Source of the DNA: Amanita rubescens
Lineage: Eukaryota > Basidiomycota > Agaricomycetes > Agaricales > Amanitaceae
Length of the DNA stretch: 64,000 nucleotides
Reading direction: 5' to 3'
NCBI GenBank assembly: GCA_015039365.1
Contig: WION01000144.1
Coordinates: forward strand, 62,001-126,000
In this document: positions 22,616-33,751 of the stretch, piece by piece
Numbering within the stretch: the stretch's first letter is position 1
How the letters are laid out: the number at the start of each line of letters is the position of its first letter
Program-made: the position numbers and the translations under genes
Notes under the pieces: generated by a model
Told to the model about the DNA's origin: nothing
The model's input: only the letters and a program-made list of their open reading frames with translations
The model's database searches: none

Positions 22616-24165
22616 ATGTCCCCCTCCGCTAACTCCAAAGTTGCGTCTGGCTCCAAGGCCAAATCTTTTTCGGCCATTGCCATCCAAGCTCCTGAGCTTG
22701 GAAAAGTTGTTTCGTTTTCCTCTGTGCAAGCCGCTGAGCCTGCTAAATATTCTTTCCATGATTTTGCCAGTGGAAATACATTCCAGGTCTTCCCTGAAGA
22801 CCAACTGGTTGATATGCCTAATGATCAATTCGTCCGACTTATGGAGAATATCTTAGGTCAAGGTGATGACGGTTTTACCGTCGTCACCAAAGGAAAGAAA
22901 AAAGTAACTTTTGCTGATTCCCCTTCGGATAATAAAAAACCGAAGATTCTGTGTCCCACTGCTCCCCTTCCTCAGATTAAAAATCTGAAGGCTTCTGACC
23001 CAATACTATATAATGAAATTAAACATTATAATAGTATGTTTCCATCTTGGGTAGGACGTTCCGGTCCTAAGACTCTGAATGACCATATTCTTGATGAATT
23101 TAGGAATATGGAAAACAAGAGAAGGTTTACACCTTCTCCTTCTCCATTAGGAAAGAATGATGACCCTGTTGTTTCTGAATCGTCATCGTCGTCTCAATCG
23201 CCAATTGGGACGATGCCACCTAGGTCGGTACCTAGCGTTCAGAAAGTGACTGTGCCTAATTTTGCACAGATCCTTAAAGAGGGAGGATCTCGTCGAGAAT
23301 TCCCCAAGGTTCATCATACTCCAACTTGGAGCAAAATTCAGAACTGTACCCATGGAATTAAATTGGGCGGTGTAACGAGCCGATTCCGGCTACGTTGGAA
23401 CCGATCCCTGAAGCCTTCCGAAGCTCCCCGAAGCACTCCGAGCCTATGCTTGATCCCGGAGGATGATCGTTTGTGTTCGGACACATGCACAGGCCTCGGA
23501 CTCGGTGCAGGATTCATCACATGGTCACCTCGTGCCTCCGTAGTATATATACCATTGTGTACGTAGTTGTAGTTAGCGAATTATCACCCCATTACTGCTC
23601 TGAGTTCGATTCCTTTCATTCCCTTCGTTCCTCGGTGCTTCGGACACCTTCCACTCATTCACCTTCGCATTCGGGACCCTCTCTGCCTCCGAGGCACCCC
23701 CAGGACTGACCTCCAAAGCCCCTTTGGCCGAACGCACTTCCGCATCGGCCTTCTTCTGATCGTTTCAGCGGAACCTCATGCAGTGATTGGAACCTTAGTT
23801 CCGAAGATACCATCAGATTGGGACAGTTCACCCCAATTATTATCTTCAGAGTTAGGAAACCAATTACTGAGCAAATGCGTAGAGGATGGAACACCCATTT
23901 ATGGGAAAGATTCGTCTACAATCCGAACCCAAATGATTCGGATTCCTACAAGCTTTGGAGAGCCTCCTGCGGATTGCCGGTCGCAGAAAGGCCCCAAAGG
24001 CATTATGCTGAAGGGAACCAGTACTCACAGTTTAAGGGGAACAAGAACAAACGCTTTGTTCCAAAGCAAAATCCGGTACATGCAAAAGAGGCATCTACTA
24101 AGGTAAATAAACCTTATAGAGAGACTTATACAAATTCACTAAAGTCTCGTACAGCCGAGCGTTGA
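22616..24165 (+). pseudogene. 382-codon ORF of unknown function, split by a solo LTR
   Basis: The frame opens at ATG 22616 and is interrupted at 23371 by a 397-bp solo LTR. Removing the LTR and one GCGG copy joins 22616-23370 to 23772-24165 in frame, giving exactly 383 codons with the stop. The N-terminal half is rich in Ser/Pro/Lys, with DGFTVVTKGKKKVTF and PSWVGRSGPKTLNDHI; the C-terminal part is basic (RRGWNTHLWERF, KGNKNKRFVPKQ). It ends 360 bp before the copia polyprotein and shares its AT-rich codon use, and AATAAA-like signals follow at about 24329 and 24345. It may be an extra ORF of the copia element or a neighbour's nucleocapsid-like gene. I do not recognise a family. Confidence 0.5.
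23371..23767 (+). mobile_element. Solo LTR, TGTAACGA family, copy B (397 bp)
   Basis: It runs TGTAACGAGCC ... GATCGTTTCA and is flanked by GCGG (23367-23370 and 23768-23771). Length equals copies A and D. It interrupts the 382-codon ORF, so it is younger than that ORF. An internal TATATATACC box lies near 23546. Confidence 0.9.
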
Positions 24166-24586
24166 AAGGAACCCACCAGATCAAATCCAGATCAGTGGAA
24201 TCAAATACGACCGACTCCCAGAGAAGGGAAAAAGAATATTCACACTTGCATTCCCAATCCTGAAAAGGTAAGGGAAGAACAAGTGAGGAAGATTCGTTGG
24301 GCCTTTATTTTTGTACAAAGTTTAATAAATGAACTTTGATGAGAATAAAGGATATTTATATCTTTTGACTCAAGGCCGAATAATTTATAGATACTAAATA
24401 GTAGAGAAACTGTAATAGTATCTAGTAAATTAAGCCTTACCTTTTGGAAACTTGGACATGGACATGAAAATTGATAAAAAATTTCAAAGAACTTGTCATC
24501 AACATAGCGCCAATTGTAATGTATAAATGCTAATTCTTTCTATTTTTATAGATTTCAATAACAACCGAAGAACTCTTAGCTATACA
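24166..24586 (+). other. Leader of copia element 2, possible intron end
   Basis: No gene. The text GCTAATTCTTTC...TTTTTATAG at about 24528-24551 looks like a branch point, pyrimidine tract and acceptor just before the copia start codon, so the polyprotein mRNA may be spliced. No upstream LTR was found within the 8 kb to the left. Confidence 0.35.
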
Positions 24587-27500
24587 ATGTCAGCTTCTAC
24601 TTCAACTCGTAGCATTGCAGACTCAGTTCCAGTATTCAATGGAACAAACTGGCACACTTTCGAGACAAATATCATCGCATATTTACAGACTCGAGGAATT
24701 GATGGAGTCATATCGACAACCTTCAATATGGCACCAGCCCTCACAGAATCAGAGGTCACTGCTCTCTCCAATGCCGCAACAACGGCTGTCACCAGGGATA
24801 TTATTAAAGATAAAAAGAAAGATTACGAACAGGATCTTAAAGACGACAAAGAAGCTTTAGGAATAATAACCCTTAAGCTCAGTCCCACTTTCCGTCATCT
24901 TCAAGAAAAAGATGACACAGCTAAATCCTTTTGGGCTAAACTTAAAAAACAGTTTGGTACACCAGGGTTAGCTGGCATATATGTCGAATTCAAAGAAGTC
25001 CTTCAATGGAAATTTGATGATCGACATGATCCTACGATTGCAATCCAAAAATTCCAGGATGCACTTAGTAAACTTTCTATGCATAAAATAACTATCCCAG
25101 ATGACATGCAATGTATGTTACTCCTTAATGCTCTAGGAAAGCATTGGGATAACATGTCATCAGTATTATTAGCAAGCATTGAACCAAAAGATATTTCAAT
25201 GGCTAAAATAATACCTAGAATAGTAGAAGAATGGCGCAGAAAGAAATCTTTCAGTGGCAACAAAACTATTACTGCTAATATGGCTAGAACTAATTTAAAC
25301 CAGGGACATCCTCGCCCTAAATGGCAAGGACAAAACTATGGTAATAGTTCTAATACAGGTGGATCCTCATCAGGATCCTACAGACCATATACCGGTAATA
25401 GAGGTCGTGGACGTGGTCGTGGAGGTTTTAAACCGAACTTCCGGCCAAAGACTCGTCAACCTCAACCACCTGTACCTCAGGCTCACGCACAATGGCATGG
25501 CCAAATGCCTAATCAAAAGAAAGGGCCTAACAATGAGCGTAATAAAGAAACAAAGTTAAAGCAAAGAATGACTAAGAGAGCTGCAATGGCACAAGCTGCC
25601 AGTGGTTCTTCAATGGCATCACCTGCCATAGCTTTACCTTTGAAATCTCGTATAGAACCACCAAACGTTAGGACTTATTATCCTATTCAGGATAATGAAA
25701 ATTTACCTAACGAATATGAAAATTCTTGGAATGAAGAATTAGGTGATCCTAATTACGCTGATACAGAAAGTGAGTCCAAACCAAAATGGACTTACAAAGG
25801 TACAAGGGTGAAAGTAGTTTGGCCTACTCCACCTCAATCTGACAACGGACAAGTGTCAGACATTAATGCTGACTTGGATGTTAATACACTTCCAATTGTC
25901 AACCTTCCTAAGGACAAAGGAAAGGCACGCGCAACAGTCGAAGATGATGATGATCAAATATCATTAGGAAATGATCAAGATTTCCAATATGATTACGAAG
26001 GGTATGTGAAACAATTAGAGGCTCACGCCAAATATTGTAAACAACAGGCTATATATGATCGAACTAACAAAAATACTATTATAGGGGTAATTGACATGAT
26101 CAATGCACTCCTTAACGATGAGGTAGTACACCTCACAAACGATGAAGGTAATAGTAATTCTTCTGACGAAATTCAATTTAATTTCGAAAATAGTGATTCT
26201 CAAGGATTTTCTGATGAAGAAGATACCTTGGTCGACTCAACAGAACTAACACCAAGTTCTGAAGCCGATTTAATAGAATTTTCACCAAGTTCTGAAGAAT
26301 TTCCTCATCGTAATAGTTTAAGTTATATAGAATTTCCAATTGTAGATGATAGATCCCCAGGATCTGTTAGTCCTTTATCTTATATAGATGAAAATTCTAT
26401 AAATAATGGTTATTCTGCATTTCCAAGTATAAACTTGGGCAAAATGTTCGATCCTGAGCTTACCCTTTGTAAGAAAACATCATCATGCAACTGTTATAAA
26501 TGCTTTAGCGCATTCAGAAATGATTGTATTTGGATGTGTGATTCCGGTGCATCAGATCACTTTACTTTCAATAAAAGTGATTTTGTTGACTATACAGAGT
26601 ATGATACTCCACGTATGGCAATAACTGCTGACTCACAATCACAAATACTAGGTGAAGGTACTGTTATACTTTCACATCAACTATCAAATGGCACAGTGAA
26701 TCAAATTCGATTACACCCTGTTCTCTACATGCCAAGCGCAATACTTAGATTAATAAGCAATGGAACCTTGTGCAAACAAGGATTAATTGCAAGACAAGAT
26801 AACAAGAAAATTATTTTTAGTCTCAAACGTTCTCCTGATGTTCCTTACATCGAAGGAACACCCGCCTTAGGCGATGATACATTAATGTGGATTAATGGCG
26901 ATATTTATAAGCCAAAAGCTTGGAGCTTACTAGTCCCGACGCATAATGTGATCAATTGGGAAATTTGGCATCAACATCTAGGACATCCTTCCAAACAAAT
27001 AATTAAAATGGGCAATAAATCTCTTAAGGGTTTCCCACCCAGGTTACCCTTACCCACCACTATTGATCCTTGTAAAGGATGTGTTAAAGGAAAAGCTGTT
27101 TCACAAAGCTTCCCTGATACAGATAAAAGAGCTTCAAAACCATTTGAACTAGTTCATACCGATTTGATGGAAATGCCTGTTCCATCATATAATAAACATA
27201 AATATATAATGGTCTTATTAGACGATTATACATCTCATGTATGGACACTTTTGCTTCAAAAGAAATCAGATGCTTTCACCTCTTTTAAACATTGGTATAC
27301 TTATATTCAAAATATGTATTCTACTTCAATCGTTTCACTCCGTTCCAATCGAGGGGGGGAGTTTACATCAAAGATATTTGAAGAATACTTAAAAACCAAT
27401 GGTATTACACATCAACTAAGCACACCACACATACATCAACAAAATGGTCGTGCAGAAAGGATTAATAGAACACTTAGAGAAAAAAGTGAAGCAATGCGTC

Positions 27501-30313
27501 TACATGCTTCATGTCCACAGTCTTGGTGGAATTTTGCGATTGAAACCTCCGTACACATTTACAATCGTACTCCACTTAGACGTACAGACTGGTCTACACC
27601 AGTACAAAATCTAACAATGGATAAACCTGACGTTTCATACTTCAAAGTATTTGGATGCACTGCTTGGGTCTTTATCCCAAAAGAATTGCGCAAACACAAG
27701 TTGTCTCCAAAATCAGAAGAGATGACATTTATTGGATATGAACCGAATGCAAAAGCATACCGCTTCATGACACATGATAACAAACTCGTCATATCCACCC
27801 AAGCACAATTCAATGAATCCAAATTCCCTAGAGAGAGCAAAACTAAAAATATAGCAACCAAAAATCTTGATAAACTCAGTCCTATTCAGGAAGAAGAAAA
27901 TCTTAACCCATTTATCAATTCAGATGAGATTGATAAAAGGATGACATTTCCAGAAAATAAGTCTTCTGGACCTTACAATAGCGATAATGATGATCCTTCT
28001 GATCATGATGGTTCTGATAAAGAATCCTTTAAATCAGTTAAATCAGAAAAAGATGAGGATACCAAATCAAGGGGTGTTGAATCAGATCAACCCATTGACA
28101 AACCTCACTTGGATCTTGAAGATGCTTACATAGGACCAAGAAGGAATAAAACGCCTTCTCCACCTCCTAGACCAAAAACTCGTCGAACTAGAACTATCAG
28201 AGATCCTGATATTCCACTTCGTCGATCTGATCGTCTCAAAGTTCCAGTTATTCAACCTGATAACATTTATGGTGATAAACCAATTCTTGAGATAGAGAAA
28301 GAAATCTCAGATAAAAAAGATGTCATGTATGATTTATTAAAAGACTTAGAAGAACAAAAATCTTTCTCTTCTGATAAAGAAGTCGAAGATATTCTAAGAT
28401 TTCAAATCACACATACTGCTACAAGTATATGCATCTTAAAAGAATATCACCAAAAGGCAATGAATATTTGGACACAAAAAATAGTTAAAGAAAATGGTAC
28501 AGAACTTGTCCATCATTTATTTGCTCAGGCAATATATGCAAAAGATGATGACACTGTTCCATATGACTATAGAGACATTAGTAAAATGCGCATCAATAAT
28601 CCTTCAAACTATGAGAAATGGAAAGTTTCTATGGATGAAGAGATTAAATCATTAAATGCTAGGAATATATGGGAATTAGCAGATCTTCCTCCTGGTAGAA
28701 CAGCCATCAGATGTCGATGGGTGTTCGTACTAAAATCCGACGGCAGAAAAAAGGCTCGCTTAGTAGCCAAAGGATTTTCACAAAGACCTGGGATTGATTA
28801 CAATGAAACATTTTCACCTGTGGCTCGATATGAGACCATTCGCCTTCTGTTCGCCATTGCAGTGCTAGAAAACTGGGATATAGAAGCACTCGATGTCAAG
28901 ACTGCCTTCCTTTACGGAGATCTTGAAGCGGATGTATACATGACACAACCTGAAGGCTATGTAATCAAAAATCAAGAAAAGAAGGTATATAGACTTAAAA
29001 AGGCTATTTATGGCCTTAAACAAGCCTCATGGGCTTGGAATAAACAAGCAGACAAATCTTTCAAAAGTTTAGGATTTGATCGCTGTTTATCCGATTCTGG
29101 TATTTACATCAGAAAAGATAATAAATCTATTATAGTTATAGTACTATATGTAGATGATATACTTTTCATGGGATCTAATTCCTCAGAAGTTAAAAAGGCT
29201 AAAGATGCTTTTATGAAACTTTGGGAATGTTCGGATCTTGGTAAAGTAAAAGAATATCTTGGTATGAGAGTCAATTACAATAAGGAAGGAAGAACCCTTA
29301 TTATTGACCAAGAAGATTATGCCAAGAAAATCGTTAAGCGTTTTGGTCAAGAAAACGCAAAGCCAACTCATACAGCACTCCCTGCTGGTTATGTACCAGT
29401 ACCTAATGATAAACAAGCTTCGCCTGAAACAATATCCTTATTTCAACAAATAATAGGATCATTGTTATATCTTGCATTAGGAACTAGACCAGATATTACT
29501 TACCAAGTAATACTAATGTCTCAATTTTGTGCAAACCCTAGTGAAATTCATATTCACATGGCCCTTTACATTATACGCCATGTCAATACAACTGATAAAG
29601 CTAAAATAGTTTTTAATGGAATTTCAAAATTAGGTTTTCTCGCCTTTGCTGATGCAGACTGGGCAGCAGATAAAACAACAAGAAAATCTGTTACTGGATA
29701 TGTCATGCTATTAGCTGGAGGAGCCATATCATGGGTTTCACGAAAACAGAAGACGGTCGCACTTTCCTCTACTGAAGCTGAATATATGTGTATGTCTGAT
29801 TGTTCACGTCAGATTGCTTGGATTGAATCATTAATGAAAGAATTTTCATTTGATATCAAAACAATTGATCTTTGCTGTGACAATCAAGGAGCTATGTTTC
29901 TTGCATCTAATCCGGCTCAAGAACATAGAAGTAAACATATAGATATACGCTATCATTACATTAGAGAATGTGTTGAAGATAACAAAGTTCGACTTACATA
30001 CATTCCAACTAATGAACAGGTAGCAGATATCATGACAAAGAATTTGTGTTATGATAAAGTAGTTCAGTTCAGACAAAGAATGGGAATTGTCTTTGATAAT
30101 TCCCAAATATTCTTAAAAAGACATCAAAATAATATGTCACAAGTTGATAAGAAATGGCTTGAAGAATTCCGCCAATCCAAGGCAGATGATCACCATGACA
30201 GAATGCTTAAACGCATTCGTGATGTTGATGCTACCAGCTATTTTCAAGAACTTGTACAATATTATGAAAAAGAATTAAAGAAGCAGCATTATGATAAGTA
30301 CCTATGTACTTAG
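24587..30313 (+). CDS. Copia-type Gag-Pol polyprotein (element 2), integrase damaged
   Basis: One frame from 24527 (ATG 24587 is the likelier start, MSASTSTRS) encodes a full Ty1/copia polyprotein. Order: Gag core with FNGTNWHTFE and WRRKKSF; an RGG-rich tract (NRGRGRGRGGF) instead of a CCHC knuckle; protease CDSGASDHF (Asp672 counted from 24527); integrase with LGHPSKQI/CKGC zinc site, HTDLME, then LRSNRGGEF and NGRAERINR; reverse transcriptase with YVDD (1541-1544); RNase H with ADADW, STEAEY and DNQGA. The second catalytic Asp of the DDE triad is Asn (residue 941), exactly 35 residues before Glu977. The reading frame is otherwise open. The RNase H is followed by a 70-residue extension. Integration by this copy alone should fail; reverse transcription motifs are intact. 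Confidence 0.92.
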   Translation: MSASTSTRSIADSVPVFNGTNWHTFETNIIAYLQTRGIDGVISTTFNMAPALTESEVTALSNAATTAVTRDIIKDKKKDYEQDLKDDKEALGIITLKLSPTFRHLQEKDDTAKSFWAKLKKQFGTPGLAGIYVEFKEVLQWKFDDRHDPTIAIQKFQDALSKLSMHKITIPDDMQCMLLLNALGKHWDNMSSVLLASIEPKDISMAKIIPRIVEEWRRKKSFSGNKTITANMARTNLNQGHPRPKWQGQNYGNSSNTGGSSSGSYRPYTGNRGRGRGRGGFKPNFRPKTRQPQPPVPQAHAQWHGQMPNQKKGPNNERNKETKLKQRMTKRAAMAQAASGSSMASPAIALPLKSRIEPPNVRTYYPIQDNENLPNEYENSWNEELGDPNYADTESESKPKWTYKGTRVKVVWPTPPQSDNGQVSDINADLDVNTLPIVNLPKDKGKARATVEDDDDQISLGNDQDFQYDYEGYVKQLEAHAKYCKQQAIYDRTNKNTIIGVIDMINALLNDEVVHLTNDEGNSNSSDEIQFNFENSDSQGFSDEEDTLVDSTELTPSSEADLIEFSPSSEEFPHRNSLSYIEFPIVDDRSPGSVSPLSYIDENSINNGYSAFPSINLGKMFDPELTLCKKTSSCNCYKCFSAFRNDCIWMCDSGASDHFTFNKSDFVDYTEYDTPRMAITADSQSQILGEGTVILSHQLSNGTVNQIRLHPVLYMPSAILRLISNGTLCKQGLIARQDNKKIIFSLKRSPDVPYIEGTPALGDDTLMWINGDIYKPKAWSLLVPTHNVINWEIWHQHLGHPSKQIIKMGNKSLKGFPPRLPLPTTIDPCKGCVKGKAVSQSFPDTDKRASKPFELVHTDLMEMPVPSYNKHKYIMVLLDDYTSHVWTLLLQKKSDAFTSFKHWYTYIQNMYSTSIVSLRSNRGGEFTSKIFEEYLKTNGITHQLSTPHIHQQNGRAERINRTLREKSEAMRLHASCPQSWWNFAIETSVHIYNRTPLRRTDWSTPVQNLTMDKPDVSYFKVFGCTAWVFIPKELRKHKLSPKSEEMTFIGYEPNAKAYRFMTHDNKLVISTQAQFNESKFPRESKTKNIATKNLDKLSPIQEEENLNPFINSDEIDKRMTFPENKSSGPYNSDNDDPSDHDGSDKESFKSVKSEKDEDTKSRGVESDQPIDKPHLDLEDAYIGPRRNKTPSPPPRPKTRRTRTIRDPDIPLRRSDRLKVPVIQPDNIYGDKPILEIEKEISDKKDVMYDLLKDLEEQKSFSSDKEVEDILRFQITHTATSICILKEYHQKAMNIWTQKIVKENGTELVHHLFAQAIYAKDDDTVPYDYRDISKMRINNPSNYEKWKVSMDEEIKSLNARNIWELADLPPGRTAIRCRWVFVLKSDGRKKARLVAKGFSQRPGIDYNETFSPVARYETIRLLFAIAVLENWDIEALDVKTAFLYGDLEADVYMTQPEGYVIKNQEKKVYRLKKAIYGLKQASWAWNKQADKSFKSLGFDRCLSDSGIYIRKDNKSIIVIVLYVDDILFMGSNSSEVKKAKDAFMKLWECSDLGKVKEYLGMRVNYNKEGRTLIIDQEDYAKKIVKRFGQENAKPTHTALPAGYVPVPNDKQASPETISLFQQIIGSLLYLALGTRPDITYQVILMSQFCANPSEIHIHMALYIIRHVNTTDKAKIVFNGISKLGFLAFADADWAADKTTRKSVTGYVMLLAGGAISWVSRKQKTVALSSTEAEYMCMSDCSRQIAWIESLMKEFSFDIKTIDLCCDNQGAMFLASNPAQEHRSKHIDIRYHYIRECVEDNKVRLTYIPTNEQVADIMTKNLCYDKVVQFRQRMGIVFDNSQIFLKRHQNNMSQVDKKWLEEFRQSKADDHHDRMLKRIRDVDATSYFQELVQYYEKELKKQHYDKYLCT

Positions 30314-30321
30314 TGAAGGGG
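30312..30321 (+). other. Polypurine tract of copia element 2
   Basis: The purine-rich AGTGAAGGGG directly precedes the LTR edge TGTGATG, as needed for plus-strand priming. Confidence 0.6.
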
Positions 30322-30898
30322 TGTGATGAAAATATATAAAACCATATATTATAATGATAATATATCGTAGATATTGTCTTATCAGATTATCTTATCTTAT
30401 CTGAAGATAAGATAGTATGATCTTATCTATCTCCATTAGTATAGATTAAGTAGATATAAATACGCTTGCATCATAGTTACTAGATATGATTCCTTATGAA
30501 TCATATATCGTCATTCTACAGCAATCTGTCAAGAATGAACTCTATAATATCTGTCATACAGCAATATGTCAGATATGACAGAACCCTATAATTTCTGTCA
30601 ATCATTATGACTAGAAATAGATCATATGATACGTTATGACTCACATATTGTCATATGATGAGTCTATATGACAATAGCTGTGTAATACAATACACACCTT
30701 ATCATCCAATAGGATAAGGTCCGTAGATAGCATAGTTTACACTTATTTGTATCTCAGACAATATATAAGGAGGAACAATTCGTCGTATCCTCCTAACTTC
30801 TAACTCTCATCTTCACATCTTATAGTTGAGCCTCAGCTCCTATAAAGTCCCCCACATACTCCTACCTTCACAGTAAGTCGGTTCCTTACTCAGTCACA
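30322..30898 (+). mobile_element. 3' LTR of copia element 2 (577 bp)
   Basis: It starts TGTGATGAAAATAT right after the polypurine tract and ends ACTCAGTCACA, so the ends are the inverted pair TGTGA/TCACA. A TATATAAGGAGG box (about 30764) fits an LTR promoter. To the right, sequence continues as a hAT transposon. No 5' LTR copy was found in the window, so the element is 5'-truncated, or its 5' LTR was lost in later rearrangement (for example by the palindrome). Confidence 0.75.
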
Positions 30899-30962
30899 TG
30901 CGCTGCGCTGCTGCGTTGGACTCCATGATGAGGAGAACCCAACTTTGTCATTGTCTCTCCAG

Positions 30963-32196
30963 GATGACTTTGACAAGTACCGCCGCACGCTTCTCACGCA
31001 GGAAGAAGATGAAGGCTGGCGATCAGAGAAGCGACGCTATCTGAAAGATATGCCCCACGATGTGGAACGGGATACTGATATCGTTCATTGGTGGCAGGTA
31101 CGTTAGTACAGTTATTGCAACAGCAGCGCTAATGTCAAAATAGGAAAATGCAATTAACTATCTGACACTTGCTCGCATCGCTTGACATCCTCCCATGCCC
31201 TGCTGCATCTACGCCTTCTGAACGTGCCTTTTCCGCTGCTGGGATTACAGCTGATAAACGTCGATCTCGTCTTGATGCTTGTTGAAACTAGGGGTAACAA
31301 GTCCCTAGTGAGCAGCACAGTCTAGTACATAGAATGTACTACTTACCGAGTGTGGTGTGGAGTTGTTAAGAGCTTACTGGAGCTGGGGCTCAACAGTAGA
31401 CAGTAGTGAGGATAATAGGATAAGGATTGACGCTACTAGAGTACAGTTTATATACTACTAAACTACAAATAAGTACAAAGAGTCTTATCAGTATGAGTCA
31501 AAGGTATTTGACTCATAAGGCGTCATTCCACAGCAATACACAGCTATTGTACAGCAATGTATAGCTTTGCGCAGCACTTGACTCATCAATTATATTGACT
31601 GACTCATCACATTATCAATCTTCAATGTGATAGGTCGATAACCATAACGTATATATGTCTTCTATTCTCATGTCAACATATATTCACATCATCAATAGTT
31701 CCACTATTATGATTGGATGATCTTATGAGAATATCTCTAGGATATTCTCATGTCAGAATATGTTCTCATCATCAATCATCCACTATTATGATTGGTAGAT
31801 GAGTATGAGAATATGTCGAATATATTCTCATGTCAATATATTATCTCACACTCAATCATCCACTATTATGATTGGTTGAGAGACGAGTAAGTAACTGAGC
31901 GTTATTACATTAGTTAGTCTAAACTAATGATATCACTTATATTTACTATATACTGTATGTATATCGTATATTATAAGTTCAACAATGCTGACAGATTTGA
32001 GGAACTTCAAATCATGAAATATATGTGGTGCTTGCAAGTTAAGGACGTTCTCACAATGAATTCTAATATTGTCGAAGAAGTGAAAGTAGATGAATACCAG
32101 GAGTTCCGGGAACTCCTCAATGCTGATGCCTTCTCGAATGAATTTGATATTGACATTCAAGTAGACGAGGTTGTCCATTGCATCGCTCCTTTCTAA
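30963..32196 (+). pseudogene. hAT transposase C-terminal exons, broken
   Basis: After an acceptor (CTCTCCAG, 30952-30962 region) the frame reads DDFDKYRRTLLTQEEDEGWR, DIVHWWQ, a 46-bp intron (31098-31143), then ENAINYLTLARIA, and, one frame over, DILPCPAASTPSERAFSAAG and TADKRRSRLDA. This is the hAT dimerisation domain. The frame change near 31182 is a real defect. A 705-bp solo LTR follows at 31280; beyond it ADRFEELQIMKYMW resumes exactly in frame and the gene ends TAA at 32196. Upstream exons are cut off by the copia element. Confidence 0.8.
31280..31984 (+). mobile_element. Solo LTR, TGTTGAAACT family (705 bp)
   Basis: It runs TGTTGAAACTAGGGG ... AAGTTCAACA with a perfect 5-bp target duplication ATGCT (31275-31279 and 31985-31989). 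It contains internal near-repeats of the form CATCCACTATTATGATTGG. Removing it with one TSD copy restores the hAT reading frame. A second, interrupted copy starts at 37559. Confidence 0.9.
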
Positions 32197-32568
32197 TTTA
32201 CTATTTACTTGATAAAACATTACATTTACTTCACAGTACATACTAGTATGCTTTGTAGCTACACTCATTTAGTAGTATCGTACAACCACCGTTATTAATA
32301 CAAGTGATCAATGCCCCTCGAACAGTGCCATGGTATCATCGTTGACATTCAGCTCCCAATGATCAAGGTACAAGCACATTTCGCGCTCCATTTGATTGAT
32401 CTTGATCTCTCCCTCGGGCTCTCCACAACAATCATCCAAAAAACCGGTCTTAGACCGGTTTTTCTGGGTCTCAGACCGGTTTCAGACTGGTCTCGGTTGA
32501 AACCGGTCTAATGCCACTGCCAGAGTCTGCTGAACCGACCAAGACCGGTCTTACATGGTTCGGTCCGG
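32197..32568 (+). repeat. hAT subterminal GACCGGTC repeats
   Basis: Following the transposase stop, the 3' part of the hAT element shows the motif GACCGGT in both orientations at least six times (32437-32560). Such clusters near transposon ends usually bind the transposase. Confidence 0.55.
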
Positions 32569-32949
32569 TGTAACGAGCCGATTCCGGCTACGTTGGAACC
32601 GATCTCTGAAGCCTTCCGAAGCTACCCGAAGCACTCCGAGCCTATACTTGACCCCGGAGGATGATCGTTTGTGTTCGGACGCATGCACAGGCCTCGGACT
32701 CGGTGCAGGAATTGTCACATGGTCACCTCGTGCCTCCGTAGTATATATACCATTGTGTACATAGTTGTAGTTAGCGAATTATCACCCCAGCTTCCTTCCG
32801 TTCCTTCCGTTCCTCGGTGCTTCGGACACCTTCCACTCGTTCACCTTCATCTTCGGCACCCTCTCTGCACCTGAGACTCCCTTCGGACTGACCTCCGTAG
32901 TCCCTTTGGCCGAACGCACTTCCGCACCGGCCTTCTTCTGATCGTTTCA
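32569..32949 (+). mobile_element. Solo LTR, TGTAACGA family, copy C (381 bp)
   Basis: TGTAACGAGCC ... GATCGTTTCA, 16 bp shorter than its relatives because of an internal deletion near 32790-32810. It is flanked by CCGG (32565-32568 and 32950-32953) and sits inside the hAT subterminal repeats. Confidence 0.88.
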
Positions 32950-33055
32950 CCGGTCTTAGGAAAGATGTCAAAGATTTGAAGACTGGTCTGGTCTCGGTCT
33001 TTCCTAAAAGGAAAAAAGACCGGACCGGACCGGACTTTGAATCACTACGGAATAG

Positions 33056-33642
33056 TGTGTCTCAGACAATCAGGTAGTCAGACAATTAGTGTGTCAGTAT
33101 CTCTTGGGCAATCAGACAACCAGCTAATCAGGTAACTTGATTAATAAGATTGTCAAACTATCAGACTGTCAGACAACTTATGGAACAGTGCCCCTCAGAC
33201 AATCAGACAGTCAGACAACTTATGGAACAGAGCCTCTCAGACAGTCAAACAGTCAGACAATTATTGGGTAAGCATTTATCAGACAATCAGACAGTCAGAC
33301 AATGAGTATGTCAGTATCTCTTGATCAATCAGACAACTAGATATTCAGGTAACTTGTGTAGCAGCAATTTTCAGATTGTCAGACTACCAGACTGGCAGAC
33401 AACTTGTCTCTCAGCCAGTCAGAGAGTCAGACAACTTATGCATCAGTACCCCTAAGAGTCAGAGAGTCAGACAACTTATGTAACAGTGCCTCTCAGACAA
33501 TCAGAGCATCAGACAACCAGTGTGTCAGTACCTCTTGTGCAATCAGATTATCAGCTAATCAAATAACTTGGTTAGCAGCAGCTCTCAGACTGTCAGACTG
33601 CCAGACAACATATGTGACAGTGCCTCTCAGGGCAGTTAGAAA
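33056..33642 (+). repeat. Minisatellite and segmental duplication, copy 2 (left piece)
   Basis: This part matches about 1949-2536 of the window with few changes, starting right after the hAT end. It is interrupted at 33643 by a hAT-like insertion; the duplicated segment resumes at 35106 after the 8-bp target duplication. Confidence 0.88.
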
Positions 33643-33751
33643 TAGTGATTCAAGGTCCGGTCCGGTCCGGTCCGGTTTTTTTTCCTTTTTTGGAAAGACC
33701 GAAACCGGACCGGTCTCAGGGTGTCCCTGATATCGAAAAGACCGGAACCGG

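Larger units (their letters stand above)
30899..33047 (+). mobile_element. hAT transposon of the GGTCCGG family, right part
   Basis: The right end GACTTTGAATCACTA (to 33047) is the reverse complement of TAGTGATTCAAAGTC, nearly identical to the left end of the non-autonomous element at 33643. Inside it the palindromic GACCGGTC motif recurs many times (32437-32570, 32950-33040). It carries the 3' exons of a hAT transposase and is split by two solo LTRs. It sits in copy 2 of the minisatellite; the flanking CGGAATAG (33048) matches TGGAATAG in copy 1 (about 1941). The left end is not in the window. Confidence 0.75.

Noticed and set aside
22641..22856. Alternative plus-strand frame inside the 382-codon ORF
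   Set aside because: Overlaps the longer frame, which extends across the solo LTR; no independent support.
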